Shown piece by piece: positions 1 to 10,515 of a DNA stretch of 64,000 nt. The notes under the pieces are model-generated. The model did not search any database. It saw only the letters and a list, made by a program, of their open reading frames with translations, and had not been told where the DNA came from. Position 1 is the first letter of the stretch. The number at the start of each line of letters is the position of its first letter. The DNA is from CADEEN01 sp963840805 (GTDB lineage Bacteria > Pseudomonadota > Gammaproteobacteria > Burkholderiales > Burkholderiaceae_C): the NCBI GenBank assembly GCA_963840805.1, contig CAWJAJ010000016.1, positions 124,001 to 188,000 on the forward strand. Direction: 5' to 3'. Both the position numbers and the translations under genes were made by a program.

Positions 1-793
1 CAGCGTCACGCGCGCGCCCTTGCTGTCCTTCATCTCGGCCTGGCAGTTGGCGATCGCCAGCAGCGCCTCGGGCACGCGCGGGTGCTCGGGCGCGCCGGCG
101 ATGAAGGCGCGGAAGCTGGCGATCGCTTCCTTGTACTCGCGCTTGCCGTACAGCGCGTTGCCGAGCCAGAAGCGCACCGAGTCGAGGTAGCCGCTGGCCG
201 GATAGCGGCGGGCTGAACGCGTTGAAGCGCAGTCGCCGCGCCGGCGAAATCGCCGCTGCGGATCAACGCGAAGGCCTCGTCGTACTGGCGCTTCTCGTCG
301 GCGTCGGCGAGGAACTCCTTGCCGTCGACGGCCACCTTCTGCGGCTCGAGCTTGCGGATGCGGTCGTCGACGCCCTGCGCGATGTCCTTCTGCCGCCGCT
401 GCAACTCGGCCACGTCGCGCGCGAGCTGCTCGTTGCTGCCGCGCTGGCGCGCCAGGTCGGCGCGCAGCGCCTCGAGCTGGTTGTTCAGGTCGAGCAGGCT
501 GCGGCGCAGCTGCTGCACCTGCTCGAGCAGCTCCTTGTTCGCCGTGGCCAGTTCGGCCAGGCGCTTGCTGGTCTGCTCGTCGCTGGCGCGCAACTCGAGG
601 ATCGCCTTGCGCGCCTCGTTGTCGGGGAAGAGCTGGGCCTGCACCGAGCCAGCCGATGCGGCCAGGACCATGGCAGACCAACAGACGCCGCGGATCCGGC
701 TCCGCCGGGCCGCCGGCGTGCGCCCCCGCGAGGCGGCCAAGGTCCAGCGACGCAGTCGCTGACTGCTGCGGGGAGGCGCGCAGGCTGCTTCAT
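1..793 (-). CDS. cpoB: Tol-Pal associated periplasmic protein CpoB (YbgF), incomplete at window edge, frameshifted
   Basis: CpoB is the periplasmic partner of TolA that links outer-membrane constriction to peptidoglycan synthesis. The visible part has a signal-peptide-like stretch ending SVQAQ, then a long coiled coil (about bases 620-350) rich in Leu, Glu and Arg, then the start of the C-terminal TPR domain (YPASGYLDSVRFWLGNALYG). The TPR part sits in a different frame from the coiled coil, with the break near base 215, and the 3' end lies outside the window. The start is uncertain. An ATG at 793 overlaps a TGA that could end pal, but it is out of frame with the signal peptide, and a GC-rich intergenic repeat seems to occupy bases 681-745. 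Gene order after pal fits the tol-pal operon. Confidence 0.8.
681..745 (-). repeat. GC-rich dispersed repeat, copy 1 (pal-cpoB junction)
   Basis: Read on the minus strand this segment shares the blocks GCACGCC, GCGG, CCGGCG and AGCCGGATCCGCGGCG, in the same order, with bases 4645-4728 between msbA and the peroxidase gene. It lies where the pal stop and cpoB start should be and partly explains why no clean start is seen. Confidence 0.45.
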
Positions 794-1334
794 CACGGTC
801 CTTCAGCTCGGCGCGGCGGTTCTTGGCCCAGGCGGCTTCGTCGCTGCCCTGCACCGCCGGCCGCTCCTTGCCGAAGCTCACCGCCTCGAGCTGGTTGTCG
901 GCGACGCCCAGCAGCGCCAGCGAACGCAGCACCGCTTCGGCGCGCTTCTGGCCGAGCGCCAGGTTGTATTCGCGGCCGCCGCGCTCGTCGGTGTGGCCCT
1001 CGATCGTGGTGCGCTGGTTGCGGTTGGCCGCCATGCGCTTGGCATGCGCCTCGATCAGCGGGCGGAACTCGTCCTTGACGACGAAGCTGTCGAAATCGAA
1101 GTAGACGATGCGCGTCGGCGCCGGTGGCCGCGCTCTTGTCGACATTGACGGTCGTCACCTGCGACGCGCCGCCACCCTGCCCGGCGCCCGCGGTGCCGGC
1201 GCCACCGCCGACCGGCGTGGGCGTGCGCGATTCGACCGGCACATCGGATTTGTCGTCGAGCTTGACCGGCGAGCTGCATCCAGCGGCCAGTACGGCGATG
1301 GCGAAGCGCCGAGGACGAGAGAAAGGCGTTTCAT
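793..1334 (-). CDS. pal: Peptidoglycan-associated lipoprotein Pal, frameshifted
   Basis: Pal is an outer-membrane lipoprotein that binds peptidoglycan and TolB. The ATG at 1334 begins MKRLSLVLGA; after a frameshift near 1297 the lipobox LAAGC and a Gly-rich linker follow, and after a second near 1122 comes a complete OmpA-type domain with YFDFDSF, GHTDERG and the NRRAEL end motif. A third indel is needed close to the end, because the reading frame otherwise runs on into cpoB, while a TGA lies directly after the expected KDR terminus. The gene follows tolB by 35 bases. All family motifs are intact, so sequencing error is more likely than a dead gene. Confidence 0.88.
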
Positions 1335-1369
1335 CGAGTCTCCTTCTTTGAGCGGTGTTCGGTCGTGGA

Positions 1370-2661
1370 TCAGCGGTTGAACGGGCCCCACACAGGCTCG
1401 CGCACATCGAGCCCCGACGACAGCAGGCGGGTCTTGATGCGGCCGTCGAGCGTGGTGGTCATCAGCACGTCGCGGCCCTGCGCGCGCGAGGCGTAGATGA
1501 TCAGCTTGCCGTTGGGCGCGAAGCTGGGGCTTTCGTCGTCGTTGGTGTCGGTCAGGGCCTGAACGTTCCCGCTGGCCAGGTCCATCGTGTGCAGGCGGAA
1601 GCTGTTGCCGCCCAGGCGCGAGACGTAGGCCAGCGTGCGGCCGTCGGGCGAAAGCGCCGGGCTGATGTTGTAGGCGCCGGTGAACGTCACGCGCTCGGCA
1701 TTGCCGCCGGCCGCCGGCATGCGGTAGACCTGCGGGCCGCCGCCGCGGTCGCTGACGAAGTAGAGCGTGCGGCCATCGGGCGTGAAGGCGGCCTCGGTGT
1801 CGATCGCGTTGCTCTGCGTCAGGCGCTTCAGGCCGCTGCCGTCGCGGCCCATCGAGTACAGCTGCGTGACGCCGTCGCGCGACAGCGAGCGCCACCAGCT
1901 GGCGGCCGTCGGGCGACCAGGCCGGTGCGCTGTTGCTGCCGCGGAAGTTGGCCACCGCGCGGCGCTGGCCGCTGGCCACGTCCTGCACCCAGACCACGGC
2001 CTTCTGCTGACTCGAACGACACATAGGCCAGCTCGCGGCCATCGGGCGACCAGGCCGGCGAGATGATCGGCTCGGCGCTGGCCAGCGCCACCTGGCCGCC
2101 TTCGCCGTCGGCATCGGTGATGCGCAGCGTGTAGCGGTTGGCCGCGCGCGTGACGTAGGCGATGCGCGTCGCGAACACGCCCTTGTCGCCGGTCAGGCGC
2201 TCGTACACCGCATCGGCGATGCGGTGCGCCGCCAGGCGCAGGTCGGCGGTCACCACCGCCAGGCTCTGGCCGCCGAGGTCCTGGCCCTTGACCACGTCCC
2301 ACAGCTTGTAGCGCACGTCCCAGCGGCCGTCGGCCAGCCGGCTCACCGAGCCGGCCACCAGCGCATCGGCGCCGCGGCCGCGCCATTCGCTCATCGACGG
2401 CGCGCGAGGTCTCGTCGATACGCCGTGGCCACATCGAGGTTGCGGAACTGGCCGCTGCGCTCGAGGTCGGCGCGCACGATGGCGGCGATCGGCTCGGCCC
2501 GCCTTGTCCTCGTCGCGAAAGCGCGCGATCGCCACCGGCAACTGCGTTGCGCCGACGCCGGTGATCTCGACTCGGAACTGGGCCCAGGCCGGCAGCGTGC
2601 CGCAAGCGGCGAGGCCGGCGCAGACACGGCGGCGGGTGGCAAAGGTCGGGGACAGGGGCAT
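1370..2661 (-). CDS. tolB: Tol-Pal translocation protein TolB, multiple frameshifts
   Basis: TolB is the periplasmic beta-propeller that shuttles between Pal and TolA. The start at 2661 gives a signal peptide ending PAWAQ, followed by the N-terminal domain and a series of PD40 propeller repeats with SPDGR-type motifs; the end is WGPFNR. About four frame changes (near 2505, 2410, 2010 and 1890) interrupt an otherwise full-length sequence. It is divergent from the msbA-like gene, 92 bases away, so it must be transcribed from its own promoter here instead of from tolA. Confidence 0.9.
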
Positions 2662-2753
2662 CAGGGCGCAAGCGGCGGGCCGCGGGTAGCACAGGGGCGC
2701 GGGCATTGTAGGCACGGCGCGGTGTCGGGGCGGGCCGATGACTGGCCCCGATA

Positions 2754-4557
2754 ATGTGCCCGGCTGTGACGCGCCCGCCGCGCAGCCACCCCACCCGCCC
2801 ATGCCGACCACCCCTGCTGCAACGCCTGGCGCGCATCGCGCCGTACTTTCGCGCCAGCCGTGCCGGCTTCGGCGCGGCCATCGCGGCGGCGGCCATCGCC
2901 GCAGCCACCGAGCCGATGCTGCCGGCGCTGTTGAAGGCCTTGCTCGACGAGGGCTTCGGCGCGGCACGCCGTTTCCCGCTGTGGATGGTGCCGGTGGCCA
3001 TCATCGGCCTGTACCTGCTGCGCGGCGCGGCAGCGTTCATGGCCCAGTACGCGCTGGCCTGGTCCGCCAACCGCGGCGTGCTGGCGCTGCGCGACGCGAT
3101 GTTCGCGCGCCTGCTCAACGCCGCACCGGCGCTGTTCACGCAGCACAGCGCCAGCAGCCTGACCAACACCATGGTCTACGAGGTGCAGGCCGGTGCCAGC
3201 TGGCTGGTGCAGGCGCTGCTGGTGATCGTGCGCGACTCGTTGACGATCGTGGCGCTGTTCGGCTACCTGCTGTGGCTGAACTGGAAACTGACGCTGCTGG
3301 TGGCGCTGCTGGCGCCGGCGGTGGCGCTGGTGATGCGCGTGGTGTCGCGGCGGCTCGACCGCCTGACGCGCGCGCACCAGGCCGCCACCGACGAGCTGGC
3401 CTACGTGGTCGAGGAGAACGTGCTGGCCTGGCGCATCGTGCGCCTGCACGGTGCGGCGCCGGCGCAGAGCCAGCGCTTCGGCACGCAAAGCCAATGGCTG
3501 CGCCGGCTGATGGTCAAGTCGGCCGCGGCCGCGGCGATCAGTTCGCCGATCACGCAGTTGATCGCCGCGGTGGCGCTTGTCGGCCGTGGTGGTGCTGGCG
3601 CTGTGGCAGAGCGCGGGCGCGGCGGCGGCCAGCAACAGTGCCACGGTCGGCAGCTTCGCCGCCTTCATCACCGCGATGCTGATGCTGGTGGCGCCGCTCA
3701 AGCACCTGTCGGACAGCACCGGGCCGCTGACGCGCGGCCTGGCCGCGCTCGAGCGCGGCATCGACCTGGTCGAACGCAGCCCGCGAGGAACAGGGCGGCA
3801 CGCTACGTGCCGGCCGGCCGCGTGCGCGGCGAGATCGAGTTGCGCGGCGTGGGCCTGCACTACCGCGACGACGCACGAGCCCGGCGCTCGACCGATGTCG
3901 ATCTCACGGTCGCCGCCGGCGAAACGGTGGCGCTGGTCGGCCCCTCGGGCGCGGGCAAGACCTCGCTGGTCAACCTGCTGCCGCGATTCCTGGAGCCGAC
4001 CCAGGGCGAGTTGCGGCTCGACGGCGTGCCCCTGCGCGAATGGCGCATCGACGCGCTGCGGCGCCAGTTTGCGCTGGTCAGCCAGGACGTCGTGCTGTTC
4101 AACGACACCGTGGCGGCCAACGTCGCGCTCGGCGACGCCTTCGATGGCGAACGCGTGCGTGCGGCGCTGGCAGAGCGCCCACCTGCTCGACTTCGCACTC
4201 GGGCTGCCGCAGGGCATGGACACGCTGATCGGCCACAACGGCAGCCAGCTGTCGGGCGGCCAGCGCCAGCGGCTGGCGATCGCACGCGCGATCTACAAGG
4301 ACGCGCCGGTGCTGATCCTCGACGAGGCCACCTCGGCGCTGGACAGCGAAAGCGAGCGCGCGGTGCAGGACGCGCTCGAGCTGCTGATGCAGGGCCGCAC
4401 CACGCTGGTCATCGCGCACCGCCTGTCGACCATCGAGCACGCCGACCGCGTGGTGGCGATGGACCAGGGCCGCATCGTCGAACAGGGCAGCCATGCCGAG
4501 CTGCTGGCGCGCGGCGGGCTGTACGCTCGGCTGCACGCGATGCAATTCAGGAGTTGA
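2754..4557 (+). CDS. msbA: MsbA-like lipid A export ABC transporter (TM domain plus ATPase), frameshifted
   Basis: A half-size ABC exporter of about 600 residues: an N-terminal six-helix membrane domain (about residues 20-330) followed by an ATPase with Walker A GPSGAGKTS, Q-loop VSQDVVLF, signature LSGGQRQR, Walker B VLILDEATSALD and the IAHRLS switch. This is the architecture of lipid A flippases of the MsbA family. Frameshifts fall near 3575, 3785 and 4170. The start is unsure: ATG 2754 is in frame, while ATG 2800 would need another indel but gives a more typical N-terminus. It sits with the peroxidase gene inside what is normally the continuous tolA-tolB stretch. Confidence 0.85.
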
Positions 4558-4761
4558 TGTGGCCCACCCCCGAAGCGGCTTCGCCACTCCCCCTCGAGGG
4601 GGCCGCGGCCCGCGGCTCCAAGCCGACCTGCGTCGGCTTGGACGGGCCAAGGAATGGCCGCGTCTCGCGGCCATGCGGCCTGCAAGGCACGCCAGCGGAC
4701 CGGCGAAGCCGGATCCGCGGCGGCCACTTGAAAGTCCCGCGTCTTACTTTGGATCGTTGAC
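4558..4761. repeat. Intergenic repeat block with perfect hairpin (copy 2 of GC-rich repeat)
   Basis: Between msbA and the peroxidase gene lie a CCCCCTCGAGGGGG palindrome (4589-4602) and a perfect hairpin at 4618-4641 (arms CCAAGCCGAC and GTCGGCTTGG, loop CTGC). Bases 4645-4728 match the repeat at 681-745 on the other strand. No U-tract follows the hairpin, so a classical rho-independent terminator is not supported, although transcript processing or attenuation is possible. Confidence 0.6.
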
Positions 4762-5350
4762 ATGAACCCACCGATCTCTCGCTGGCCCGTTCCCGAACTG
4801 AAAGACCTGCCCGAGGACCTGCGCACGCGCATCCTCGACGTGCAGGCCAAGGCCGGCTTCGTGCCCAACGTGTTCCTCGCCTTCTCGCACCGGCCCGACG
4901 AGGCGCGCGCCTTCTTCGCCTGGCACGACGCGCTGCTGCTGAAGGAGGACAGCGGCCTGACCAAGGCCGAGCGCGAGATGATCATCGTCGCCACCTCGGG
5001 CGCCAACGGCTGCCTGTACTGCGTGGTCGCGCATGGCGCGATCCTGCGCGTGTACGCCAGGCAGCCGCAGATCGCCGACCAGGTCGCCACCAACTACCTG
5101 AAGGCCGACATCAGCGAGCGCCAGCGCGCGATGCTGGCCTTTGCGCTGAAGGTCAGCCACGATTCGGCGCAACATCGTCGAGGCCGACTTCGCCGCGCTG
5201 CGCGCGCACGGCTTCTCCGACGAGGACATCTGGGACATCGGCGCGATCACGGCGCTGTTCGGCCTGTCCAACCGCATGGCCAACCTGATGTCGCTGCGGC
5301 CGAACGACGAGTTCTACCTGCTCGGGCGGCTGCCGCGCGAGAAGAAATAG
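4762..5350 (+). CDS. Peroxidase-related enzyme, AhpD/carboxymuconolactone decarboxylase superfamily, frameshifted
   Basis: About 195 residues. The AhpD-type redox motif CLYCVVAH is visible, preceded by TKAEREMIIVATSGANG and followed by helices ending NRMANLMSLRPNDEFY, which fits the uncharacterised peroxidase-related branch of the family. One frameshift near 5165 separates the last 60 residues. The TAG stop at 5348-5350 directly abuts the tolA stop at 5351, so the two genes converge with no spacer. No substrate can be named; a role in peroxide removal is family inference. Confidence 0.82.
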
Positions 5351-6178
5351 TCAGGGCGTGAAGCCGATCGTGATCGGCGACGGCACGCGGCCGTCGGTGT
5401 CGCGCGGCAGGATCTCGGTGCGGTCGATCGCGCGCAGCACGGCGTCGTCCCAGTCCTTGTTGCCGCTGGACTTGACCAGGCGTCGGCCGATGATCGTGCC
5501 GTCGGGTGCGGCGCGCACTTCGACCTCGGCGCGCGGGCTGCCGGTAATGGCTTCGGTCATCACGATGTTCGGCTTGACCCGCGCGATGATGCGACCGGCA
5601 TAGCTGGCCGAAGGCCCCGCGTCGCGCGCGGCGGTGCCGGTGGCCGTGGGGCCGCCGGTCGCGCCCGCCTGGCCCTGCATGCGCTTCAGGTTGTCTTCGC
5701 GCAGCTTGGCCAGGCGCGCCTGTTCCGCCTTCTCCTCTTTCGCAGCCTTCTCAGCCGCCTTCTTGCGCTGCTCTTCCTGCAGCGCCTGCTGGCGCTTCTT
5801 CTCGGCCTCGGCCTTGGCCTGGCGCTCGCGCTCCTGTTCGCGTTCGCGCTCACGCCGCGCCTTCTCGATCGCGATCTCGGCATCACGCGACGGTGCCGGT
5901 TCGGCTTTCGGTTCCGGTTTCGGCTCGGCTTTGGCCACCGGGCAGCGGTGGCGGTGGCGCAGGCGGCACCACTGCGGCGGGTGCCGCGAACTCCGGCACC
6001 GCGGCCCACAGCTCGGCCGTCGCACCGGTCGGCTCGCTGGCACGCCAGCTCACGCCGAGCGCCAGCGCCAGCAGCAGGCCACCGTGCACCAGCAGCGCCA
6101 GCACCGCGCCGCGGCCCAGCCCGGCCGGCCGCTGCGGGCGCAGGTTGTCGGCAGCGTCGGCAGCGTGGGCCAGGCGCA

Positions 6179-6179
<1 letters not shown>
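5351..6179 (-). CDS. tolA: Tol system energy-transducing protein TolA, frameshifted
   Basis: TolA spans the inner membrane once and couples the TolQR motor to Pal/TolB. Seen here: one N-terminal membrane helix (AVLALLVHGGLLLALALGV), a proline-rich segment, a long Lys/Glu/Ala/Arg coiled coil, and a C-terminal TonB-like domain with SYAGRIIARVKPNI and DWDDAVLRAID. A frameshift near 5940 lies between the proline-rich part and the coiled coil. ATG 6179 overlaps the tolR stop (TGATG), indicating translational coupling. Confidence 0.9.
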
Positions 6180-6610
<431 letters not shown>

Positions 6611-6675
6611 CTCATTGGCTCCGACCCGCGCCGCGCGAACCGCGGCGCAAGAATCGCGTCGAGGTACGGGTGAGC

Positions 6676-7094
6676 GGCTTGCGGCCCATTGCGGGTTTTC
6701 GCACACGTCCGCTTCCTGATGCTTGCATCGGCGCTCGCAAGGCGCCAGGTCGGTGTTCGATAGCCTGCACGCCACCACCTGTTCTGCAACGGGGCAGCGG
6801 GGCCGGGCACGGGGCGCATGTGAGCCGCCGAGAAGCACAGGGGCTGGGGCCCGCGCGCGCAGCGCGCTTCGTGCACTGACTCGTTGCAGCTGTTCGAGCA
6901 TAGAGAGCGAAGCGAACGGAGCGAGTTCTGCAACGGGGCCACGGAACCCGAGCATCGCAGGGCAGCCCGCAGCGAAGCGAAGGGCAAGCCGAATCTGAGC
7001 GCCGCGCCCAGGCCCCGCCTGCCGCCGTTGCTCGCGCCGACTGTCAAGCACGACGGAAGCGGTCGCTCGCAAACGGCCCCATTGGGCCGGAAGG
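6676..7094. mobile_element. MITE-like repeat element with imperfect terminal inverted repeats, copy A (between tolQ and tolR)
   Basis: This non-coding block of about 420 bases has outer ends that are inverted copies: on the left GGCTTGCGGCCCATT and the complement of GGAAGCGGACG, on the right GGAAGCGGTCG followed by CCCATTGGGCCGGAAG. The interior shares long runs with the element at 45827-46463, for example ATCGAACACCGAC, GTTCTGCAACGGGGCAGC, GCGCGCAGCGCGCTTCGTGC and GAGCGAAGCGAACGGA. It carries no transposase. The open frames across it are Arg/Ser-rich in every frame and are not credible genes. Confidence 0.72.
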
Positions 7095-7205
7095 CGTCGC
7101 CCGGATCGAGAGGGACTTCAGGCCCGGACCCCGCCTGGCCGCCTGAACCGCACAGAGCGCCCCCGGTCGCGGGCGGTGAACCGCATGAATTGGAGGACGC
7201 AGCAT

Positions 7206-7886
7206 TCACGCCACTCCGGTATTACGCTGCAGGATGTTGGAGAACTCCTCGATGAAGGTCTCCAGCTGGATCGCGATGCGGTCGATGTCGCGGGCGAAGC
7301 GGTTGTAGGCGATCACCGCCGGGATCGCCGCGAACAGCCCGATCGCGGTGGCCACCAGGGCCTCGGCGATGCCGGGCGCCACGGTGGCCAGCGTCACCTG
7401 CTGCAGGTTGGCCAGGCCGACGAAGGCATGCATGATGCCCCACACCGTGCCGAACAGACCGACGTAGGGGCTCACCGAGCCGACCGAGCCGAGGAAGCTC
7501 AGGTGGCTCTCGATGACGTCGAGCTCGCGCTGGAAGCTCGCGCGCATCGCGCGGCGTGCGCCATCGAGCTGCGCGCCGGCATCGAGCCGCTTCTCGCGCA
7601 GCTTCAGGAACTCGCGCATGCCGCTGGCGAAGATGCGCTCGATCGGCGCCGAGCGCTTTTGCGCAGGCTTGCCGCTGGCGCTCTGGTACAGCTCGGTCAG
7701 GTTGCGGCCGGACCAGAAGTCGCGCTCGAACTCGTCGTTGCGCACGCGCACCTGCTTCAGGCCGAAAAGCTTGCCGAAGATCACGGTCCAGCTGATCAGC
7801 GACACGATCAGCAGCGCGGCCATCACCAACTGCACCACGAAGCTGGCGTGCAGCACGAGCGAAAAGATCGAAAGGTCTTGGGTCAT
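7206..7886 (-). CDS. tolQ: Tol-Pal system proton channel subunit TolQ (ExbB/MotA family)
   Basis: Complete, 226 residues. It shows the N-terminal membrane helix (FVVQLVMAALLIVSLISW), the long cytoplasmic loop, and two further helices in the conserved SFLGSVGSVSPYVGLFGTVW and ATAIGLFAAIPAVIAYN regions of the ExbB/TolQ family. ATG 7886 overlaps the ybgC stop by four bases (ATGA). The rest of the tol operon is separated from it by the repeat element. Confidence 0.95.
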   Translation of the reverse strand: MTQDLSIFSLVLHASFVVQLVMAALLIVSLISWTVIFGKLFGLKQVRVRNDEFERDFWSGRNLTELYQSASGKPAQKRSAPIERIFASGMREFLKLREKRLDAGAQLDGARRAMRASFQRELDVIESHLSFLGSVGSVSPYVGLFGTVWGIMHAFVGLANLQQVTLATVAPGIAEALVATAIGLFAAIPAVIAYNRFARDIDRIAIQLETFIEEFSNILQRNTGVA

Positions 7887-8314
7887 GGGCCGGGGGGTTG
7901 GGGCGCCAGTGCGCCGATGATGGGGCCGACGATGGCGTTGGGGATGCGGCGGGGCCGAAATGTTCCCGCCGCGACGCAGGCCAGCGTGATTTCGCTGTCG
8001 GCCAGCAGGGTGTCGCCACGCAAGGCCTGCTGCACGAGCGAGAGTGTCGCGCGCGGCGGCGCGGCCGCGGCCACGGTGATCGTCAGTTCGTCGTCCAGGC
8101 GCGCCGGCTGCAGGAAGCGCACCCGCGTGTCGGTGACGACGAACATCAGCCCTTCGTCATCGCGCAACCGCTGCTGGCCGAAACCGAGGGCGCGCAGCCA
8201 TTCGGTGCGCGCACGCTCGAACAACTTCAGGTAGTTGGCATAGAACACCACGCCACCGGCATCGGTGTCTTCCCAGTAGATGCGCACGGGGTGCGAGAAG
8301 GGCGTTGCAGTCAT
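7883..8314 (-). CDS. ybgC: Tol-Pal associated acyl-CoA thioesterase YbgC (hot-dog fold)
   Basis: Complete, 143 residues. The family motif YWEDTDAGGVVFYANYLK contains the catalytic Asp, and a single hot-dog thioesterase domain fills the protein. YbgC hydrolyses acyl-CoA thioesters in the cytoplasm and is the usual first gene of the tol-pal operon. It starts at 8314; the stop overlaps the tolQ start. Confidence 0.93.
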   Translation of the reverse strand: MTATPFSHPVRIYWEDTDAGGVVFYANYLKLFERARTEWLRALGFGQQRLRDDEGLMFVVTDTRVRFLQPARLDDELTITVAAAAPPRATLSLVQQALRGDTLLADSEITLACVAAGTFRPRRIPNAIVGPIIGALAPQPPGP

Positions 8315-8359
8315 GCTGCGCGGGATTATGTCGCCGCGCCGCACCACGCACCGCCAGGG

Positions 8360-8768
8360 TCACGGCGATGCGGCCACTCGCTTGTACACCGGGCCCCACA
8401 GCGGGTGCCCCGCCTCGGCGCGCGACAGCGCGAACTCGGGATCGGCGGCACGTGCCGCGCGAAACGCATCGGTCGCACGCCGCCACGCGCTGGCTGGTGC
8501 AATAGACGAACGCCAGGTGCTTGTGCGCGGCGGCACGGTCCTTCGCGCTGACCAGGCCGGTGGCCAGTGCCTTGCCGAGCTCGCGTTCGGCGTCGGCGTA
8601 CTGGCCGTCGTCGTAGGCGCGCAGGCCGGCCAGCAGCGCGCGCTCGGCCGGGCGCTGCATCACTTCGGACAGCCCCCCCTGCGGCGCCACGGCGCAGCCG
8701 GCGAGCAATGCCGCAAGCATGACGACGACGACGAACGACCTCGGGCTGCACGGGTGCATGGCGTTCAC
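8360..8768 (-). CDS. TssQ-like T6SS-associated TPR lipoprotein, frameshifted
   Basis: About 135 residues. It starts at GTG 8768, overlapping the kinase stop (GTGA). A signal peptide with lipobox LLAGC is followed by two TPR-like helices (RAYDDGQYADAERELGKAL, KHLAFVYC). After a frameshift near 8480 the C-terminus reads FRAARAADPEFALSRAEAG and then HPLWGPVYKR. The closing HP-WGPV-KRV pattern is what I associate with small lipoproteins encoded beside type VI secretion kinases. No T6SS structural gene is in the window. The assignment is by resemblance only. Confidence 0.6.
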
Positions 8769-10362
8769 GATCCGAAGCGGTGCCGCAGCGTCACCGGCTT
8801 GTCCTCGTCGACCGTGACCGTCGCGCTGAACGGCGGGAAATCCTCGTTGCGGATGACGATCGGTGCTTGCCGGCGGACAGGCTCAGGCGCGACAGCGGGG
8901 GCGTCGTGCCGGTGGCGACGCCGTCGACCTCGACCTGGCCCCACGGGCTGACCGCGAGGTTGACGACACCCGGCGCCGCTGGCGCCGCCGCGACGGCCAC
9001 CGGCGCCGCAGCCGCCGTTTCACGCGCGGTGCGACGCTCGCGGGTGCGCGCCGCATCGGCGGCGGCCACGGCCACCGGTTTGGCAGGCGCTGCAGCGGTG
9101 GCGGCCGCGGCAGGCAGCGGCGTGGTGTCGATCGCCGTGCTGGGCGGCTCGGCTGGTTTCGCGTCGGCTGGCGTGGTCGCCACGGCCGGCGCTGCGGGCG
9201 CCGCCGTCGCCGCGACGGCCGGTGACGCCTCGTTGCCCCATGACAGGACGCCCGTGCCGAGCGCCCAGAACACGCCCGCTGCAGCCAGCCCGACGCTGGC
9301 CAACGCCACCCACGGCCAGCTCGACCGGGCCGGCGGCGCGGCTTGATGGCTGCCATCTGGCTCGAGCCAGCCGCGCAATGCACGCATCAGGTGGCGCGCC
9401 GAGCGGTAGCGCTGCGCCGGGTCGCGTGCCATCGCGCGCGCGACGATGGCCGAAAGCGCCTCGTCGACGTCGCGATTGACGGTGTGGACCGGCGCGACGT
9501 CGCCCTCCAGCACGGCGTGGCGGATGACCTCGAGCGAGCGCCCGTCGAAGGCGCGCTGGCCGGTCAGCATTTCGTACAGCACGACCCCCACACCGTAGAC
9601 ATCGCAGCGCAGATCGACCGGTTCGCCGCGCACTTGCTCGGGGGCCACGTAGTACGGCGAGCCGAGTTCGGGCGGCGGCACGCTGGCGCCGGCCGGAATG
9701 TCGACCGGCGGCTCGGGTTGGCCCTGCTGCTGCGCCACGCGGGCGATGCCGAAGTCGAGCACCTTGGGTTGGGTGCGGCCGATCATGAAGATGTTGGCGG
9801 GCTTGATGTCGCAATGGATCACGCCGCGGCTGTGGGCATAGGCCAGTGCATCGGCCACGCGCCTGGCGATGCGCGCCGCCTGTTCGGGCTCCGGCCGCCA
9901 ACCGTCGGCGAGCAACTGGCGCAGGTCGCGCCCCTGCAGGCGCTCCATCGCGATGTACACGCCCTGCTCCGACAGCCCGGCGTCATAGACGGTGACGATG
10001 TGCGGATGGTTCAGGCCGGCGGCAGCGCGGGCCTCGGCCAGCAGTTGTGCCTCCAGCGCCTCCCGCTGCTCGACCACCGCGCCGACATTCAGCGTCTTCA
10101 CGGCGATCGGGCGCGACAGCAGCGGGTCCAGCGCTGCATACACCGTGCCGAGGCCGCCGGTGCCGATCTGGTACTTCAGCGCGTAGCGTCCGACGTGGCC
10201 GATCGTCGGCAGCGACTGCAGCGGGCGTTCGTCAGCGGGCACTCCACCCGGCAAGGCTTCGGGGTCGTCGGCGTCGAGCAACTCCTCGGCGACCGTCGCG
10301 GCAAAGCCCGCGTCGGTGTCGTCGGCTTCGCGCAGGGTGCGTTCGGGATGGGCGGCAGTCAT
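8765..10362 (-). CDS. Membrane Ser/Thr protein kinase with C-terminal PEGA domain, frameshifted at 3' end
   Basis: A PknB/PpkA-type kinase of about 530 residues. The kinase domain covers about residues 58-335: Gly loop IGTGGLGTVY, Lys89 in IAVKTL, catalytic HCDIKPAN with Asp185, and DFGIAR at 203. One membrane helix lies at about 349-370, then an Ala/Pro-rich linker, then a PEGA-like domain (VSPWGQVEVDGVATGTTP). A lost base near 8870 shifts the last 35 residues; restored, they read IVIRNEDFPPFSATV and so on to RHRFGS. Translationally coupled to the TssQ-like lipoprotein gene. The pair suggests an envelope signalling unit; no substrate is visible. Confidence 0.88.
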
Positions 10363-10515
10363 GGCAACCCGAGCTTATCGGTGCCCGGCGCCCTTGTTGC
10401 AGGGCCAGACGCGGCAATTCGTGTCAACGGTCGCGGGCCCACAGGATTGCCAGTGCAGCAATGCGGCCTGCCCGCGAAAAAATCACGGCCGCCGCAGCCG
10501 GCATCGGATGCCGCC

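Noticed and set aside
30..1145. A continuous 371-residue frame fusing Pal and CpoB
   Set aside because: The two halves are separate tol-pal genes in all relatives, a TGA/ATG junction exists in neighbouring frames, and both genes contain other indels, so the fusion is an artefact.
8360..10362. Part of a type VI secretion locus
   Set aside because: Only the kinase and a TssQ-like lipoprotein are present; neighbours are tol, rib and nus genes and no tss gene was found in the window.
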